A stretch of 46,024 bases of DNA from Streptomyces sp. SID10853 (GCF_010548145.1 NZ_JAAGLN010000031.1:1-46024), one strand, 5' to 3'; numbered from the stretch's first letter, positions 7,877 to 16,374 are shown. A program made the numbers and translations. Notes: a model not told the origin generated them from the letters alone.

Positions 7877-9334
7877 TCAGGGCAGGCTCAGCCGGAACAG
7901 CGCCCCGCCGCCCGGCGCCTGCTCCGCGGTCAGCTCCGCCCCGTGCGCGCGGGCGATCTGGCGGGCCATCGCGAGACCGAGCCCGGAGCCGGGCAGCGCC
8001 CGCGCGGCGCGGGCCCGGTAGAAGCGGTCGAAGACGTACGGCAGGTCGGCGGGGGCGATCCCCGGCCCGTGATCACGTACCGTCAGCTCGGCCGAGGTGA
8101 GGGCGACCTCGACGGCACCCCCCTCACCGGAGAACTTCGCCGCGTTCGAGAGCAGATTGGCGAGCAGCCGGGAGAGCCGCGCCGGTACGCCGTTCAGCAC
8201 CGGGTCCGCCGTGAGTTCCAGGGTGAAGGTCAGTCCCGGCCAGTGGCCGCGGGCCGCCGCCACCGCGTGCTCGGCCAGCGGAGCCAGCCGGACGCTCTCC
8301 ACCAGCGGTACCGGCTCCTCGTCGCGGGCCAGTTCGATCAGGTCGTTCACCAGCGTCGTCACCTCATGGATCTGCCGGGTGAGGGCGCCGGATGCCCGGT
8401 CGCGCTGGGCGGACGTCAACCTGTCCGCCCTGGCGAGCAGTTCGGCGTTGGTCCGCAGCGCCGTGAGCGGGGTGCGCAGCTCGTGCGAGGCGTCCGCCAC
8501 CAGCCGGCGCTGGGCGGTGACCGACTGCTCCAGCTCACCCAGCATGGTGTTGAACGTGGTGGCCAGCCGGGTGACCTCGTCCTCCCGGGTCGCGGGCCCC
8601 GGCGGCAGCTCGATGCGGTGGCGCGGGTCCCGGGTCGCGGCGATCCGCTCGGCGGCCCGGGTGAGCCGGGCGACGGGCGCCAGACCGGTGCGCGACACCC
8701 AGTAGCCCAGCGCCGCCGCGATCAGCACCCCGGCGCCGCCGACCGCGGCGAGCAGCTGGGCCGTGCGCCGCACGCTCTTCTCCACCGGGTCGGCGCGCAG
8801 GGCGACCTGCACCGCCTCACGGTGGCCGAAGGTGGTGGTGAGCATCCGGGTGGGGCGCCCCTCCAGAGTGATGTTGCTGAAGTACGGGGCACGGGTGCCC
8901 GCGGCGACCTCACGGACCGGGCCCGACACCGGGAGGAGATAGGGCTTGGCGGGGTCGGCCGCCGGGTCGGCCGGCACGATCTGTGAGCAGGCCGGTGACG
9001 CCAGGAACTGGCACTGGCCCTCGACGACCCCGGGCGTCCCGCCCCCTCGGCCGCCGCCGGACACCGACGCCGACTGGATGAGGTTCAGGTCCAGCTGGTG
9101 GTAGATCTCGTACCGCTGGACGAAGAACGCCGCTGCGCACACGCCGAGCGCCACCAGGGCCACGGCCGCCGAAGCGGTCAGAGCCAGCCTGGTGCGCAGC
9201 GGACGGCGGCGGCGCCAGCGCGCACCGAGCCGGTGGGAGTGCGACCGGCGCGGGCCGCTCCGGCCGGCGCGGTTTCCCCGGCCGTCACGACTTCCCCTGT
9301 CGCCCCTGTCGCCCCGGCCGGCCGGGGTGCTCAT
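7877..9334 (-). CDS. Two-component sensor histidine kinase, MprB/CseC-like
   Basis: 485 residues. The Arg/Gly-rich N-terminus (first 47 residues) is followed by a membrane segment [21 protein letters not shown], an extracytoplasmic domain of about 110 residues, a second membrane segment ([20 protein letters not shown]) and a HAMP region. The DHp box [20 protein letters not shown] has the phosphoacceptor His. The ATPase domain shows LLSNAAKFS (N box), [21 protein letters not shown] (G1/F) and [12 protein letters not shown] (G2). Its ATG overlaps the stop of the response regulator gene by 4 bases, so the pair is co-expressed from the promoter region at 10057-10120. The signal sensed is unknown; the periplasmic domain contains two Cys in [12 protein letters not shown] that could form a disulfide. 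Confidence 0.95.
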   Translation of the reverse strand: MSTPAGRGDRGDRGSRDGRGNRAGRSGPRRSHSHRLGARWRRRRPLRTRLALTASAAVALVALGVCAAAFFVQRYEIYHQLDLNLIQSASVSGGGRGGGTPGVVEGQCQFLASPACSQIVPADPAADPAKPYLLPVSGPVREVAAGTRAPYFSNITLEGRPTRMLTTTFGHREAVQVALRADPVEKSVRRTAQLLAAVGGAGVLIAAALGYWVSRTGLAPVARLTRAAERIAATRDPRHRIELPPGPATREDEVTRLATTFNTMLGELEQSVTAQRRLVADASHELRTPLTALRTNAELLARADRLTSAQRDRASGALTRQIHEVTTLVNDLIELARDEEPVPLVESVRLAPLAEHAVAAARGHWPGLTFTLELTADPVLNGVPARLSRLLANLLSNAAKFSGEGGAVEVALTSAELTVRDHGPGIAPADLPYVFDRFYRARAARALPGSGLGLAMARQIARAHGAELTAEQAPGGGALFRLSLP

Positions 9335-10056
9335 GCCGTGTCCAGCCGGTAGCCGACCCCGTGCACGGTGTGGACCAGGCGCGGTTCGCCCGCCGCCTCC
9401 AGTTTGCGGCGCAGGTAACCGACGTACACCGCCAGGGAGTTGGAGTCCGGCCCGAAGTCCTGCCCCCAGACCCGCTCCAGGATCAGCTCCCGGGTGAGGA
9501 CCTGCCCGGGATGGCGCAGCAGCAGATCGAGCAGGGCGAACTCGGTCCTGCTGAACTCGATGGGGCGCCCCGCCCGGCGCCCGGTGCGGGTCACCGGATC
9601 CACGGTCAGATCCCCGTACGCCAGCGCGCCCGGCTCCTCCTCCACCGGCGCGGCCCGCCGCAGCAGCGCCCGCACCCGGGCGATCAGCTCGTCGAGCGCG
9701 AACGGCTTCACGAGATAGTCGTCGGCGCCCGCCTCCAGGCCGTCCACCCGCTCGCTCACCGAGTCGAGCGCGGTCAGCACCAGTACCGGCGTACGGTCAC
9801 CGACGGCGCGCAGCCTGCGGCAGACCGCGAGGCCGTCGAGGACCGGCATCATCACATCGAGCACCACCGCGTCCGGCTGCCAGGAGGCGACGGCCGACAG
9901 CGCGTCGAGACCGTCCACGGCGCCCCGCACCTCGTACCCCTCGACGCTGAGACCGTCCTCGACCGCCACCCGGACCTCCGGCTGGTCGTCCACGACCAGG
10001 ATCCTTCTCGGCCGGGGGCTCGCGGGCGGCGGCTGCGCGTGCGGATACGGGTTCAT
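9331..10056 (-). CDS. OmpR/PhoB-family response regulator, MprA-like
   Basis: 241 residues from ATG 10056; the longer open frame upstream lies in the divergent promoter region. The receiver domain has the acidic pocket VVDDQP, phosphoacceptor Asp in [12 protein letters not shown], Thr/Ser in LVLTALDS and Lys in [13 protein letters not shown] winged-helix DNA-binding domain follows ([31 protein letters not shown] ... [10 protein letters not shown] ... [11 protein letters not shown]). It is the cognate regulator of the kinase at 7877-9334. The divergent glycosyltransferase/SDR pair starts 64 bases away and is its most likely neighbouring target. Confidence 0.95.
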   Translation of the reverse strand: MNPYPHAQPPPASPRPRRILVVDDQPEVRVAVEDGLSVEGYEVRGAVDGLDALSAVASWQPDAVVLDVMMPVLDGLAVCRRLRAVGDRTPVLVLTALDSVSERVDGLEAGADDYLVKPFALDELIARVRALLRRAAPVEEEPGALAYGDLTVDPVTRTGRRAGRPIEFSRTEFALLDLLLRHPGQVLTRELILERVWGQDFGPDSNSLAVYVGYLRRKLEAAGEPRLVHTVHGVGYRLDTA

Positions 10057-10080
10057 GGAGCAAAGCCTGCCAAACCCGCC

Positions 10081-10096
10081 TCTTAGAACCTTCTTA
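10081..10096. promoter_or_regulatory. TCTTA direct repeat with 11-bp period in the divergent promoter
   Basis: TCTTA at 10081-10085 and again at 10092-10096, so the copies are exactly 11 bases (one helical turn) apart. They lie between the two-component system (start 10056, minus) and the glycosyltransferase (start 10121, plus). OmpR-family regulators typically bind direct repeats with 10-11 bp spacing, so this is a candidate site for the neighbouring regulator. The AT-rich stretch stands out from the surrounding GC-rich DNA. No experimental support. Confidence 0.4.
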
Positions 10097-10120
10097 CCCC
10101 GCGCGACGAGTGTGCCGCTC

Positions 10121-11254
10121 ATGCGCACACCACTCTCCGTCGTGATCGGTGCGGGCGGCACCGGCGGTCATATCTACCCCGGTCTGGCCCTCGCCGACGC
10201 CCTGCGCCGGGCCGTACCCGGCGCGGTGATCTCCTTCGTCGGCACCGAACGCGGCCTCGAATCCACGCTCATACCCGGCGCCGGATACCCGCTGCACACC
10301 GTCGACATGATCCCCTTCGACCCGGCGCTCGGCGCCCGCCGCTATCTGCTGCCCGCGGCCCTGCTGAAGTCCGGTGTGCAGTGCCGGACGATCCTGCGCG
10401 AGCAGCGGGCCCAGGTCGCGGTCGGCATGGGCGGCTACCCCAGCGCTCCGGTGGTGCTCGGCGCCCGGATGGCCGGTGTGCCGAGCGTCATCCACGAGTC
10501 CAACGCGGTGCCGGGCCGCGCCAACCAGTTCGCGGCCCGGCTCACCCCGCATCTCACCGTCGCGTTCGACCGCAGCCGGGCCCATCTCGCGGGCGGCGAG
10601 AAGGCCGAGACGGTCGGGATGCCGATCGCCGCGCCGATCGCCTCACTCGACCGCCCCGCGCTGCGGGAACAGGCCAGGCACGCGCTCGGTGTGCCCGCGG
10701 GGGCGCGGCTGCTCCTCGTCAACGGCGGCAGCCTCGGCGCCGCCCGGCTCACCGCCGCCGCGGTCGGGCTCGCGGCCCGCTGGCAGGCGCGTACGGACGT
10801 CCATCTGCTCATCAAGACCGGTCCTGCCGCGCTGGAGGCGGCCCGCACCAGGCTCGCCGACGAGGGCGGGTGCCGGATCGCGCGCGCCGTTCCCTATCTG
10901 GACCGGATGGACCTGGCGTACGCCGCGGCCGACCTGGTCGTCTGCCGGGCCGGCTCCGCCACAGTGGCCGAGCTGGCCACCACCGGGGTCCCCGCGGTCC
11001 TCGTGCCGTATCCGCACGCGCCGGGCGACCACCAGACCCACAACGCCCGCGTCCTCGGCGACGCCGGGGCCGGGGTCCTGATCGCCGACGAGGAGACGAC
11101 GGCGGAGCGGCTCGCGGAAGTGGCCGGCCCGCTCCTCGCCGACCCGGCCAGGCTCGCCGCGATGAGCGGTGCGGCCGACCCCTCCACCCACGCCCGGGCA
11201 GCGGATCTGCTCGCCGCCCGGGTCCTGTCCCACGCGAAGGAGTTCACCTCATGA
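10121..11254 (+). CDS. MurG-like UDP-glycosyltransferase (GT28 fold)
   Basis: 377 residues from ATG 10121. The N-terminal [22 protein letters not shown] is the Gly-rich loop of MurG, followed by [34 protein letters not shown], which matches the MurG acceptor region very closely. The C-terminal donor domain contains [13 protein letters not shown] and [37 protein letters not shown]. MurG transfers GlcNAc from UDP-GlcNAc onto lipid I at the membrane. This copy is not in a division/cell-wall cluster but next to a two-component system and a LegB-like SDR, so it is probably a specialised paralogue modifying a cell-surface or secondary-metabolite acceptor. The stop overlaps the start of the SDR gene (ATGA). 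Confidence 0.88.
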   Translation: MRTPLSVVIGAGGTGGHIYPGLALADALRRAVPGAVISFVGTERGLESTLIPGAGYPLHTVDMIPFDPALGARRYLLPAALLKSGVQCRTILREQRAQVAVGMGGYPSAPVVLGARMAGVPSVIHESNAVPGRANQFAARLTPHLTVAFDRSRAHLAGGEKAETVGMPIAAPIASLDRPALREQARHALGVPAGARLLLVNGGSLGAARLTAAAVGLAARWQARTDVHLLIKTGPAALEAARTRLADEGGCRIARAVPYLDRMDLAYAAADLVVCRAGSATVAELATTGVPAVLVPYPHAPGDHQTHNARVLGDAGAGVLIADEETTAERLAEVAGPLLADPARLAAMSGAADPSTHARAADLLAARVLSHAKEFTS

Positions 11255-12264
11255 CCACCTCACCGGCCGCGCAGGCCACGCACTGGCAGAACCGCACCGT
11301 CCTCGTCACCGGGGCCGAGGGCTTCATCGGCTCGGCCTTGGTCGACCTGCTGGTGGAGCAAGGGGCCCGGGTCCGGGCTTTCGTGCACTACAAGCCGTAC
11401 GGCGAGAAGGGCCACCTGGCGCGCCACCTGGGCAGCTCCCGGGTGGAGATGGTGGCGGGCGACGTCCGGGACGCGGGCCGGGTCGACGACGCCGTCGCCG
11501 GCTGCGACACGGTCTTCCACCTCGCCGCGCTGATCGGCATCCCGTACAGCTACGACGCCCCCGGCGCGTACGTCGCCACGAATGTCACCGGCACCGAGAA
11601 CATCGCCGAGTCCTGCCGCCGGCATTCCGTACGCCGGCTGCTGCACACCTCGACGAGTGAGGTGTACGGGACCGCGCTCACCGCCCCGATCAGTGAACGG
11701 CACCCGCTCCAGCCGCAGTCCCCGTACTCCGCGTCCAAGATCGGCGCCGACATGATGGCGCTGTCGCACTGGCACGCGTTCGAACTGCCGGTGACGGTGG
11801 TGCGGCCCTTCAACACCTACGGCCCCCGGCAGTCCGCGCGCGCCGTCATCCCCACCATCCTCGCCCAACTCCACTCCGGGGCACGGGAGATCAAGCTCGG
11901 CTCGCTCACCCCGACCCGTGACTTCACCTATGTCACGGACACGGCGCGCGGTTTCCTCGCACTGGCCGACTGCGACCGGGCACTGGGCGAGAGCGTCAAT
12001 CTCGGTACCGGGCAGGAGATTTCGATCGGGGACCTTGCGCAGGCGCTGATCGAGGCTTCCGGCCGGGAGGCGGAGGTCGTCGTCGACCCGGCCAGGCTGC
12101 GGCCTTCGGGCAGCGAGGTCCAGCGGCTGCTGTCGGACAACTCGCGGGCCCGGGAGTGGGCGGGCTGGCAGCCACAGGTCCCGCTGGCCGAGGGGCTGAA
12201 GCACACATCGGAGTGGATCGCGGAGAATCTGCAGCTGTTCGCGGCGGACCGCTACCAGGTCTGA
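11251..12264 (+). CDS. Extended-SDR NAD-dependent sugar epimerase/4,6-dehydratase (LegB-like)
   Basis: 337 residues, start ATG 11251 overlapping the glycosyltransferase stop. The Rossmann motif VLVTGAEGFIGSALVDLL, catalytic TSTSEVYG and YSASK (Tyr-x3-Lys), and PFNTYGPRQSARAVIPTI are those of nucleotide-sugar 4,6-dehydratases of the LegB/PseB/GDP-mannose dehydratase type. VFHLAALIGIPYSYDAP is a very conserved LegB-like stretch. The reaction would be dehydration of a UDP- or GDP-hexose at C4-C6, or a 4-epimerisation. Coupling to a MurG-like transferase suggests that it supplies the modified sugar that the transferase uses. Confidence 0.88.
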   Translation: MTTSPAAQATHWQNRTVLVTGAEGFIGSALVDLLVEQGARVRAFVHYKPYGEKGHLARHLGSSRVEMVAGDVRDAGRVDDAVAGCDTVFHLAALIGIPYSYDAPGAYVATNVTGTENIAESCRRHSVRRLLHTSTSEVYGTALTAPISERHPLQPQSPYSASKIGADMMALSHWHAFELPVTVVRPFNTYGPRQSARAVIPTILAQLHSGAREIKLGSLTPTRDFTYVTDTARGFLALADCDRALGESVNLGTGQEISIGDLAQALIEASGREAEVVVDPARLRPSGSEVQRLLSDNSRAREWAGWQPQVPLAEGLKHTSEWIAENLQLFAADRYQV

Positions 12265-12360
12265 GGCGAGGGCCGCCGGGCCGGAGGATCACACGGAGCC
12301 GCGCACGCCGGGGGCGTCGGGCGGGCAGCGGCTGGACCGGGGCGTTCAGGCACCTGTGAC

Positions 12361-12426
12361 TGGGCCGGGCTTCACGCGGGCGGCGGCTGGGCCGGGGCTT
12401 CACGCGGGCGGTGGCTGGGCCGGGGC
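12361..12426. repeat. 27/28-bp tandem repeat, about 2.4 copies
   Basis: Units begin at 12361, 12388 and 12416 with TGGGCCGGGGCTTCACGCGG, differing by a one-base indel and one substitution; the third copy stops after about 11 bases. The array spans the end of the TetR gene (stop at 12400) and the short convergent spacer 12265-12399, which holds no other recognisable feature. It alters the Pro/Ala-rich tail of that regulator. Confidence 0.75.
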
Positions 12427-13041
12427 GTTGAGCCCGGTGCAGAGCAGCAGGGTGAACTCGCGCGCCCACTCCTCGTCCACCGGCTCCGCGCTGACCAGCG
12501 CCCGGTGCACCACCGCGCCCGCGACCACGTCGAAGATCAGGTCGGTGTGCCGGGCCGAGGTCTCGGGGTCGTCCTCCAGGGGGAGTTCGCCCCGGGCCTG
12601 GGCCCGCTCGCGGCCGATCGTCACCAGCCGCTTCTGCCGGTCGACGATCGCCGAGCGGATCCGGGCGCGCAGCGCTTCGTCGCTGATCGACTCGGCGACC
12701 ACCGCCATCAGCGCGGTCTTGGTCTCGGGCCGGGCGAGGAGCGCGGCGAACTGGAGCACCACGCCCTCGATGTCGGCGGACAGACTGCCGCGGTCGGGCA
12801 GTTCGAGCTCGTCGAAGAGGACCGCCACGGCATCCACGACCAGCTCGTTCTTGTGCGACCAGCGGCGGTAGAGCGTCGTCTTCGCCACCCCGGCGCGGGC
12901 CGCCACATCGCCCATGGTCAGCCGCGACCAGCCCAGGTCGACCAGCGCGGCTCTCGTCGCGACGAGGATCGCGGTATCGGCCTCTGCGGAGCGTGGGCGA
13001 CCCGTTCGGGAGGGCTTGCTGAGCGGCATGCCCGCGACCAT
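12400..13041 (-). CDS. TetR-family transcriptional regulator
   Basis: 213 residues from ATG 13041 (ATG 13029, giving MPLSKPS, is equally possible; neither has a strong ribosome site). The HTH is LTMGDVAARAGVAKTTLYRRWSHKNELVVDAV, a textbook TetR helix-turn-helix. The C-terminal ligand domain, beginning near LPDRGSLSADIEGV, resembles the TetR_C_11/AcrR-like group with the pattern ALMAVVAESISDEALRARIRSAIVDRQ. The gene is convergent with the LegB-like SDR. A 23-base palindrome about 82 bases upstream is its probable operator. No efflux pump or enzyme adjoins it on the other side, so its regulon is unclear. Confidence 0.92.
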   Translation of the reverse strand: MVAGMPLSKPSRTGRPRSAEADTAILVATRAALVDLGWSRLTMGDVAARAGVAKTTLYRRWSHKNELVVDAVAVLFDELELPDRGSLSADIEGVVLQFAALLARPETKTALMAVVAESISDEALRARIRSAIVDRQKRLVTIGRERAQARGELPLEDDPETSARHTDLIFDVVAGAVVHRALVSAEPVDEEWAREFTLLLCTGLNAPAQPPPA

Positions 13042-13122
13042 ACCGGTCAGTAGCTCAGCCGCCGTGAGTCAGATCACGGGAAACCGCCGGAGAATTTTCG
13101 CCCGCTGTTCCCGGTCGACCAG

Positions 13123-13145
13123 TTACGCTACGAGTCGTAGCGTAA
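13123..13145. promoter_or_regulatory. 23-bp perfect palindrome, probable TetR operator
   Basis: Left arm TTACGCTACGA (13123-13133), one central G (13134), right arm TCGTAGCGTAA (13135-13145): eleven base pairs with no mismatch. It lies 82 bases upstream of the TetR gene on the minus strand and 314 bases upstream of the thioredoxin-TPR gene on the plus strand. Length and symmetry are typical of a TetR dimer site, and autoregulation is the simplest reading. Confidence 0.65.
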
Positions 13146-13458
13146 AGAGGCGCGAGTGCGCCCCTTGCCTGCGGCCGCGTCACGAGCACGGCACGTGCAC
13201 AGGACGAGCACGGCACCACGCGATGACCACGCGACAACCGGGTGACAAGAACAGCACGACAGAGCCACTGGCGCCAGGGTGGGGACCCCGGCGCCTGTCC
13301 CAGGGCCCGCGATCGGGCCGAAGGACCGCGTCCGCCCGTACGCCCCGCATCCGGCGGGGGGTGTACGGACGGGCCGGTCCCGTACCACCGGCGGATTTCG
13401 CCGACAGCTTTCCCGAACGGCTTTCCTGAACGAGTGGTGGAGGGGGGAGGATGTACGT
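13146..13458 (+). other. 313-base region between the palindrome and the thioredoxin-TPR gene; no gene seen
   Basis: Several short frames cross it, but none has a ribosome site and normal codon use; the frame open from 13279 is continuous with the thioredoxin gene, yet its extra 60 residues are Arg/Pro-rich and look like noncoding GC-rich sequence. It ends in the strong ribosome site AGGGGGGAGG (13441-13450). It may be the untranslated leader of the thioredoxin gene, or a site from which a gene has been lost. Confidence 0.5.
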
Positions 13459-14436
13459 ATGCAGCCTAGGAACATGTCCATGAGCGGCGTCGTCGACCTC
13501 GCCGCAGTGAAGGCCGCCGGCGAGGCCCGGCAGAAAGCGGAGCAGGCGCGCGCCGAGACCGCACGGCAGGGCGGTGCCACGCCGGTCTCACCCGTCTCGC
13601 TGGTGATCGATGTCGACGAAGCCGGCTTTGAGCGCGATGTCATCCAGCGCTCCGCCGAGGTCCCGGTCGTCATCGACTTCTGGGCCGAGTGGTGCGAGCC
13701 CTGCAAGCAGCTCGGCCCCCTCCTCGAACGCCTCGCCGTCGAGTACAACGGCCGCTTCCTGCTCGCCAAGGTCGACGTCGACGCCAACCAGATGCTGATG
13801 CAGCAGTTCGGGATCCAGGGGATTCCGGCCGTTTTCGCCGTCGTGGCCGGGCAGGCGCTGCCGCTCTTCCAGGGTGCGGCGCCCGAGACGCAGATCAGGC
13901 AGACCCTGGACCAGCTGATCCAGGTGGGCGAGGAGCGCTTCGGCATCACCGGCATCCCGGTGGACCCCGACGCCGCGCCGCCCGCCGAGGACGCCGAGCC
14001 CGCCGAAGTGCCGGCCGGTCCTTATGACGCGCTGCTCGAAGCGGCCGTACAGGCGCTGGACGCCAATGACTTCGACGGCGCGATCCAGGCGTACCGCAAC
14101 GTCCTCTCGGACGACCCGGCCAACGAGGAGGCCAAGCTCGGCCTCGCCCAGGCCGAACTGCTCGGCCGGGTCAAGGATCTGGACCCCCAGCAGGTCCGCA
14201 AGGACGCGGCCGACAAGCCCGCCGATGTCCCGGCGCAGCTCGCCGCCGCCGACCTCGATCTGGTCGGCGGTCATGTCGAGGACGCCTTCGGCCGTCTGGT
14301 CCAGACGGTGCAGCGCACGGTGGGCAGTGACCGCGAGGCGGCCCGCGTCCATCTGCTCCAGCTCTTCGAAGTGATCGGGTCCGAGGATCCGAGGGTGACC
14401 GCTGCCCGTTCCGCCCTGGCGCGTGTGCTGTTCTGA
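13459..14436 (+). CDS. Thioredoxin-TPR fusion, YbbN/CnoX-like co-chaperone
   Basis: 325 residues. ATG 13459 lies 8 bases after GGGGGGAGG, so the longer upstream frame is rejected. Residues 1-45 are an Ala/Glu/Gln-rich linker. Residues 46-160 are a thioredoxin fold with active site WCEPC (Cys79, Cys82) and the cis-Pro in QGIPAVFAV. Residues 190-325 carry TPR-like helices (YDALLEAAVQALDANDFDGAIQAYRNVL, NEEAKLGLAQAEL). In E. coli the related YbbN/CnoX is a holdase that hands clients to GroEL and DnaK and protects cysteines from over-oxidation; unlike E. coli CnoX this protein keeps a complete CxxC, so redox activity is plausible. It is cytosolic, and no operon partner is seen. Confidence 0.9.
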   Translation: MQPRNMSMSGVVDLAAVKAAGEARQKAEQARAETARQGGATPVSPVSLVIDVDEAGFERDVIQRSAEVPVVIDFWAEWCEPCKQLGPLLERLAVEYNGRFLLAKVDVDANQMLMQQFGIQGIPAVFAVVAGQALPLFQGAAPETQIRQTLDQLIQVGEERFGITGIPVDPDAAPPAEDAEPAEVPAGPYDALLEAAVQALDANDFDGAIQAYRNVLSDDPANEEAKLGLAQAELLGRVKDLDPQQVRKDAADKPADVPAQLAAADLDLVGGHVEDAFGRLVQTVQRTVGSDREAARVHLLQLFEVIGSEDPRVTAARSALARVLF

Positions 14437-14523
14437 CGTCGGGTCTGAACAGTCACTAAACGCGCGGTGTCGGCGGGTTGGCCCGGACGATTTGGCGACA
14501 CAGCGATAACCGACGGCCGTACT

Positions 14524-14540
14524 TTGCCAAAACTTGGCAA
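14524..14540. promoter_or_regulatory. Inverted repeat TTGCCAA-aac-TTGGCAA
   Basis: A perfect 7-3-7 inverted repeat, flanked nearly symmetrically by CGGCCG at 14514-14519 and 14544-14549. The form suits a dimeric repressor or activator site. It lies about 510 bases upstream of the DUF6230 start and about 90 bases after the thioredoxin-TPR stop. Confidence 0.5.
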
Positions 14541-14553
14541 TTGCGGCCGTCTG

Positions 14554-14566
14554 TTACTCCGAGTAA
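14554..14566. promoter_or_regulatory. Palindrome TTACTC-C-GAGTAA
   Basis: A perfect 6-1-6 palindrome just 14 bases after the preceding inverted repeat. Two different palindromes this close together look like a compound control region. The cognate regulator is unknown. Confidence 0.45.
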
Positions 14567-14680
14567 ATCCAGTACCTCCTTCTGCCCGGTTATGGGTGCC
14601 TACCGGCGGATGTAGCGCCGGCGTCGGGTCCACCCTGTGTGCCCGCGCGATATCGGCGGGTCGCGGTTCGGTTATCAGGC

Positions 14681-14698
14681 CGTTACTAGCCGGTAACG
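14681..14698. promoter_or_regulatory. Inverted repeat CGTTAC-tagccg-GTAACG
   Basis: A perfect 6-6-6 inverted repeat. Nearby GGTTAT cores occur at 14504-14513 (inverted, CGATAACCGA), 14588-14593 and 14668-14676 (TCGGTTATC), suggesting repeated half-sites for one protein across about 190 bases. Confidence 0.4.
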
Positions 14699-15047
14699 AG
14701 CCCCTTGTGTCACGGCCGCGAATGCACCACGATCGGCCACGCTCGGTCCAATAACGCACCAGCGCGACATCCGGTCGCGGCGTGGCCGCTTGGGTCCCCA
14801 CCGAGCCGGTCGGCGGCAGTGGCGCCGGCTGCGGGACAGGGGGGTTCCTGCCACCCGGCGGGGCCTGTCCAGCGGTTGCGCGAAGGCGTGGCCAGTGGTT
14901 GTCGCTCGGGGGTGATCGCCGGTGCTTCGGACGCGGTTCGCGCTTCTGAACCGGGCGCTCTCCTTCCCGAGGACGTAGCACTTCTCCCATCCCAGGACGG
15001 GCTTCGAACCCGATCCGGAGATGTACGTCCGAGAAGGAGGAAACTAA

Positions 15048-15692
15048 GTGAGTTCCCAGGTACGTGGCGGAACCAGATGGAAGCGGTTCGCGCTGGTCAT
15101 GGTGCCGAGCGTGGTCGCCACCGCTGCGGTGGGCGTCGGCCTCGCGCAGGGTGCGCTCGCCGCTTCGTTCAGCGTGTCCGGCCAGAGCTTCAAGGTCAGC
15201 GCCGACCAGCTGGTCGGCCAGGACTTCGTGCAGTACGGCAGTGTCGCGACCGGCAAGGACCTGAACGGCAAGAGCGCCGCACACGCGGTGGCCGTCTCGG
15301 GCTTCAGCAGCGCGAAGATCAACAACATGTGCCAGTCGGTGGTCACGCCCAACCTGCCGTTCGGGCTCGGCAGTGTCACCCTGCAGCTGCACGCGGGCAC
15401 CGACGCCAAGAAGCCGGTCGAGGCGTCGAACCTGTACCTCGACGTCGCGAGCCTCGACGCCGATGCGACGTTCAAGAACATCGACATCGGTGTGGCCGCC
15501 GGTGACTCGTCGAACAAGACGGGCATCGAGCACGGTACGGAGAAGGCCGTCAACCCGAACGGCTTCGCACAGCGCGCCGACGAGGCGACGCTGAAGCACG
15601 TGAAGCAGACGGCGTGGGCGACCACGGCCGGCACCTTCAAGCTCAGCAACTTGAGCCTGAGGCTCAAGTCGGGCGTCAAGGAGTGCTACTAA
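15048..15692 (+). CDS. DUF6230 family exported protein
   Basis: 214 residues, GTG start 15048, with AAGGAGG seven bases upstream. The N-terminus is a signal peptide or anchor: basic VRGGTRWKRF, hydrophobic ALVMVPSVVATAAVGVGLAQ, and a likely cleavage at GALA/ASF near residue 38. The mature part is Ser/Val/Lys-rich and beta-like, with KINNMCQSVVTPNLPFG, LYLDVASLDADATFKNIDIG and FKLSNLSLRLKSGVKECY; two Cys (in NMCQS and KECY) could form a disulfide. I recognise it as the DUF6230 family, common in Streptomyces and of unknown function. It is followed by a DUF6114 gene (94-base gap) and a third exported protein, and is probably co-transcribed with them from the long structured promoter region upstream. 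Confidence 0.85.
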   Translation: MSSQVRGGTRWKRFALVMVPSVVATAAVGVGLAQGALAASFSVSGQSFKVSADQLVGQDFVQYGSVATGKDLNGKSAAHAVAVSGFSSAKINNMCQSVVTPNLPFGLGSVTLQLHAGTDAKKPVEASNLYLDVASLDADATFKNIDIGVAAGDSSNKTGIEHGTEKAVNPNGFAQRADEATLKHVKQTAWATTAGTFKLSNLSLRLKSGVKECY

Positions 15693-15786
15693 GCACGCCC
15701 GGGTGGCCGGAGCGCGCATCTGGCGCTGCGGCCACCCGAACCCCCCTACTTCTCAGAGCAACACCGGTACCAGGGAGCTGTTTTCC

Positions 15787-16374
15787 ATGAGCGCCGAGTC
15801 CACAGGTTCCCGCGATTTCACCTACTGGCGGCTTCGCTTCCGCGCCTGGCGGGGGAACCGACCCTTCTGGGCGGGCCTGTTCACCGTGGTGGGAGGCGTG
15901 CCGATCGCCTACTTCCCGTACGCCAACATGCACCTCGGCAATGTGACGCTGGCGATGTCCACCACCGGGGGCGCCGGGTCGCTGATCATCGGCGTGCTGC
16001 TCGTCACGCTCGGTGTGACCATGTGGTTCCACGGTGCCGTCCGGGTGTTCGCGGGGATAGCGGCGATCCTGCTGGCGCTGATCTCCCTCCCGGTGGCGAA
16101 CCTCGGTGGCTTCATCGTCGGCTTCCTGCTGTCGATGATCGGCGGGGCGCTCTCGCTCTCCTGGGCACCGGCGAAGCCGAAGGCCGATCCGGCGGTGCCC
16201 GCGCAGGGCGGCTCCGTCGACGGGACTCCGCACGGAAGCACGCCCGAAGGCACCGCTCCGGCGGACGAGTTCTCCCCCTTCGGCCACGCGCCTGGCGTCC
16301 CTGAGCAGAAGTCGGCTGCGTATGACAAGGACACGACAGTGGATGCCAACGGTGGGAGGCACCGTGCGGGGTGA
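15787..16374 (+). CDS. DUF6114 family integral membrane protein
   Basis: 195 residues from ATG 15787, with AGGGAG about 9 bases upstream. After a short N-terminal segment (FTYWRLRFRAWRGNRPFWAG) it has about four hydrophobic helices: LFTVVGGVPIAYFPYANM, a segment around GGAGSLIIGVLLVTLGVTMWF, VRVFAGIAAILLALISLPVA, and LGGFIVGFLLSMIGGALSLSW. A hydrophilic Pro/Ala/Gly tail of about 55 residues follows. This matches DUF6114, usually found beside DUF6230 in Streptomyces. Function unknown; a membrane partner or anchor for the exported DUF6230 protein is a reasonable inference. Its 3' end overlaps the likely start of the next gene. Confidence 0.85.
   Translation: MSAESTGSRDFTYWRLRFRAWRGNRPFWAGLFTVVGGVPIAYFPYANMHLGNVTLAMSTTGGAGSLIIGVLLVTLGVTMWFHGAVRVFAGIAAILLALISLPVANLGGFIVGFLLSMIGGALSLSWAPAKPKADPAVPAQGGSVDGTPHGSTPEGTAPADEFSPFGHAPGVPEQKSAAYDKDTTVDANGGRHRAG

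Larger units (their letters stand above)
14437..15047 (+). other. 611-base intergenic promoter region upstream of the DUF6230 gene
   Basis: I see no credible gene here; the frames reading through it lack ribosome sites and conserved composition. The first half (14500-14700) is less GC-rich than the surroundings and holds three inverted repeats and three copies of a GGTTAT motif, listed separately. The second half (14700-15020) is GC-rich without evident structure. It ends in AAGGAGG (15034-15040), seven bases before the GTG start. Confidence 0.7.

Noticed and set aside
13279..13458. 60-residue N-terminal extension of the thioredoxin-TPR protein
   Set aside because: Arg/Pro/Gly-rich, no ribosome site before it, and the strong AGGGGGGAGG immediately before ATG 13459 decides the start.
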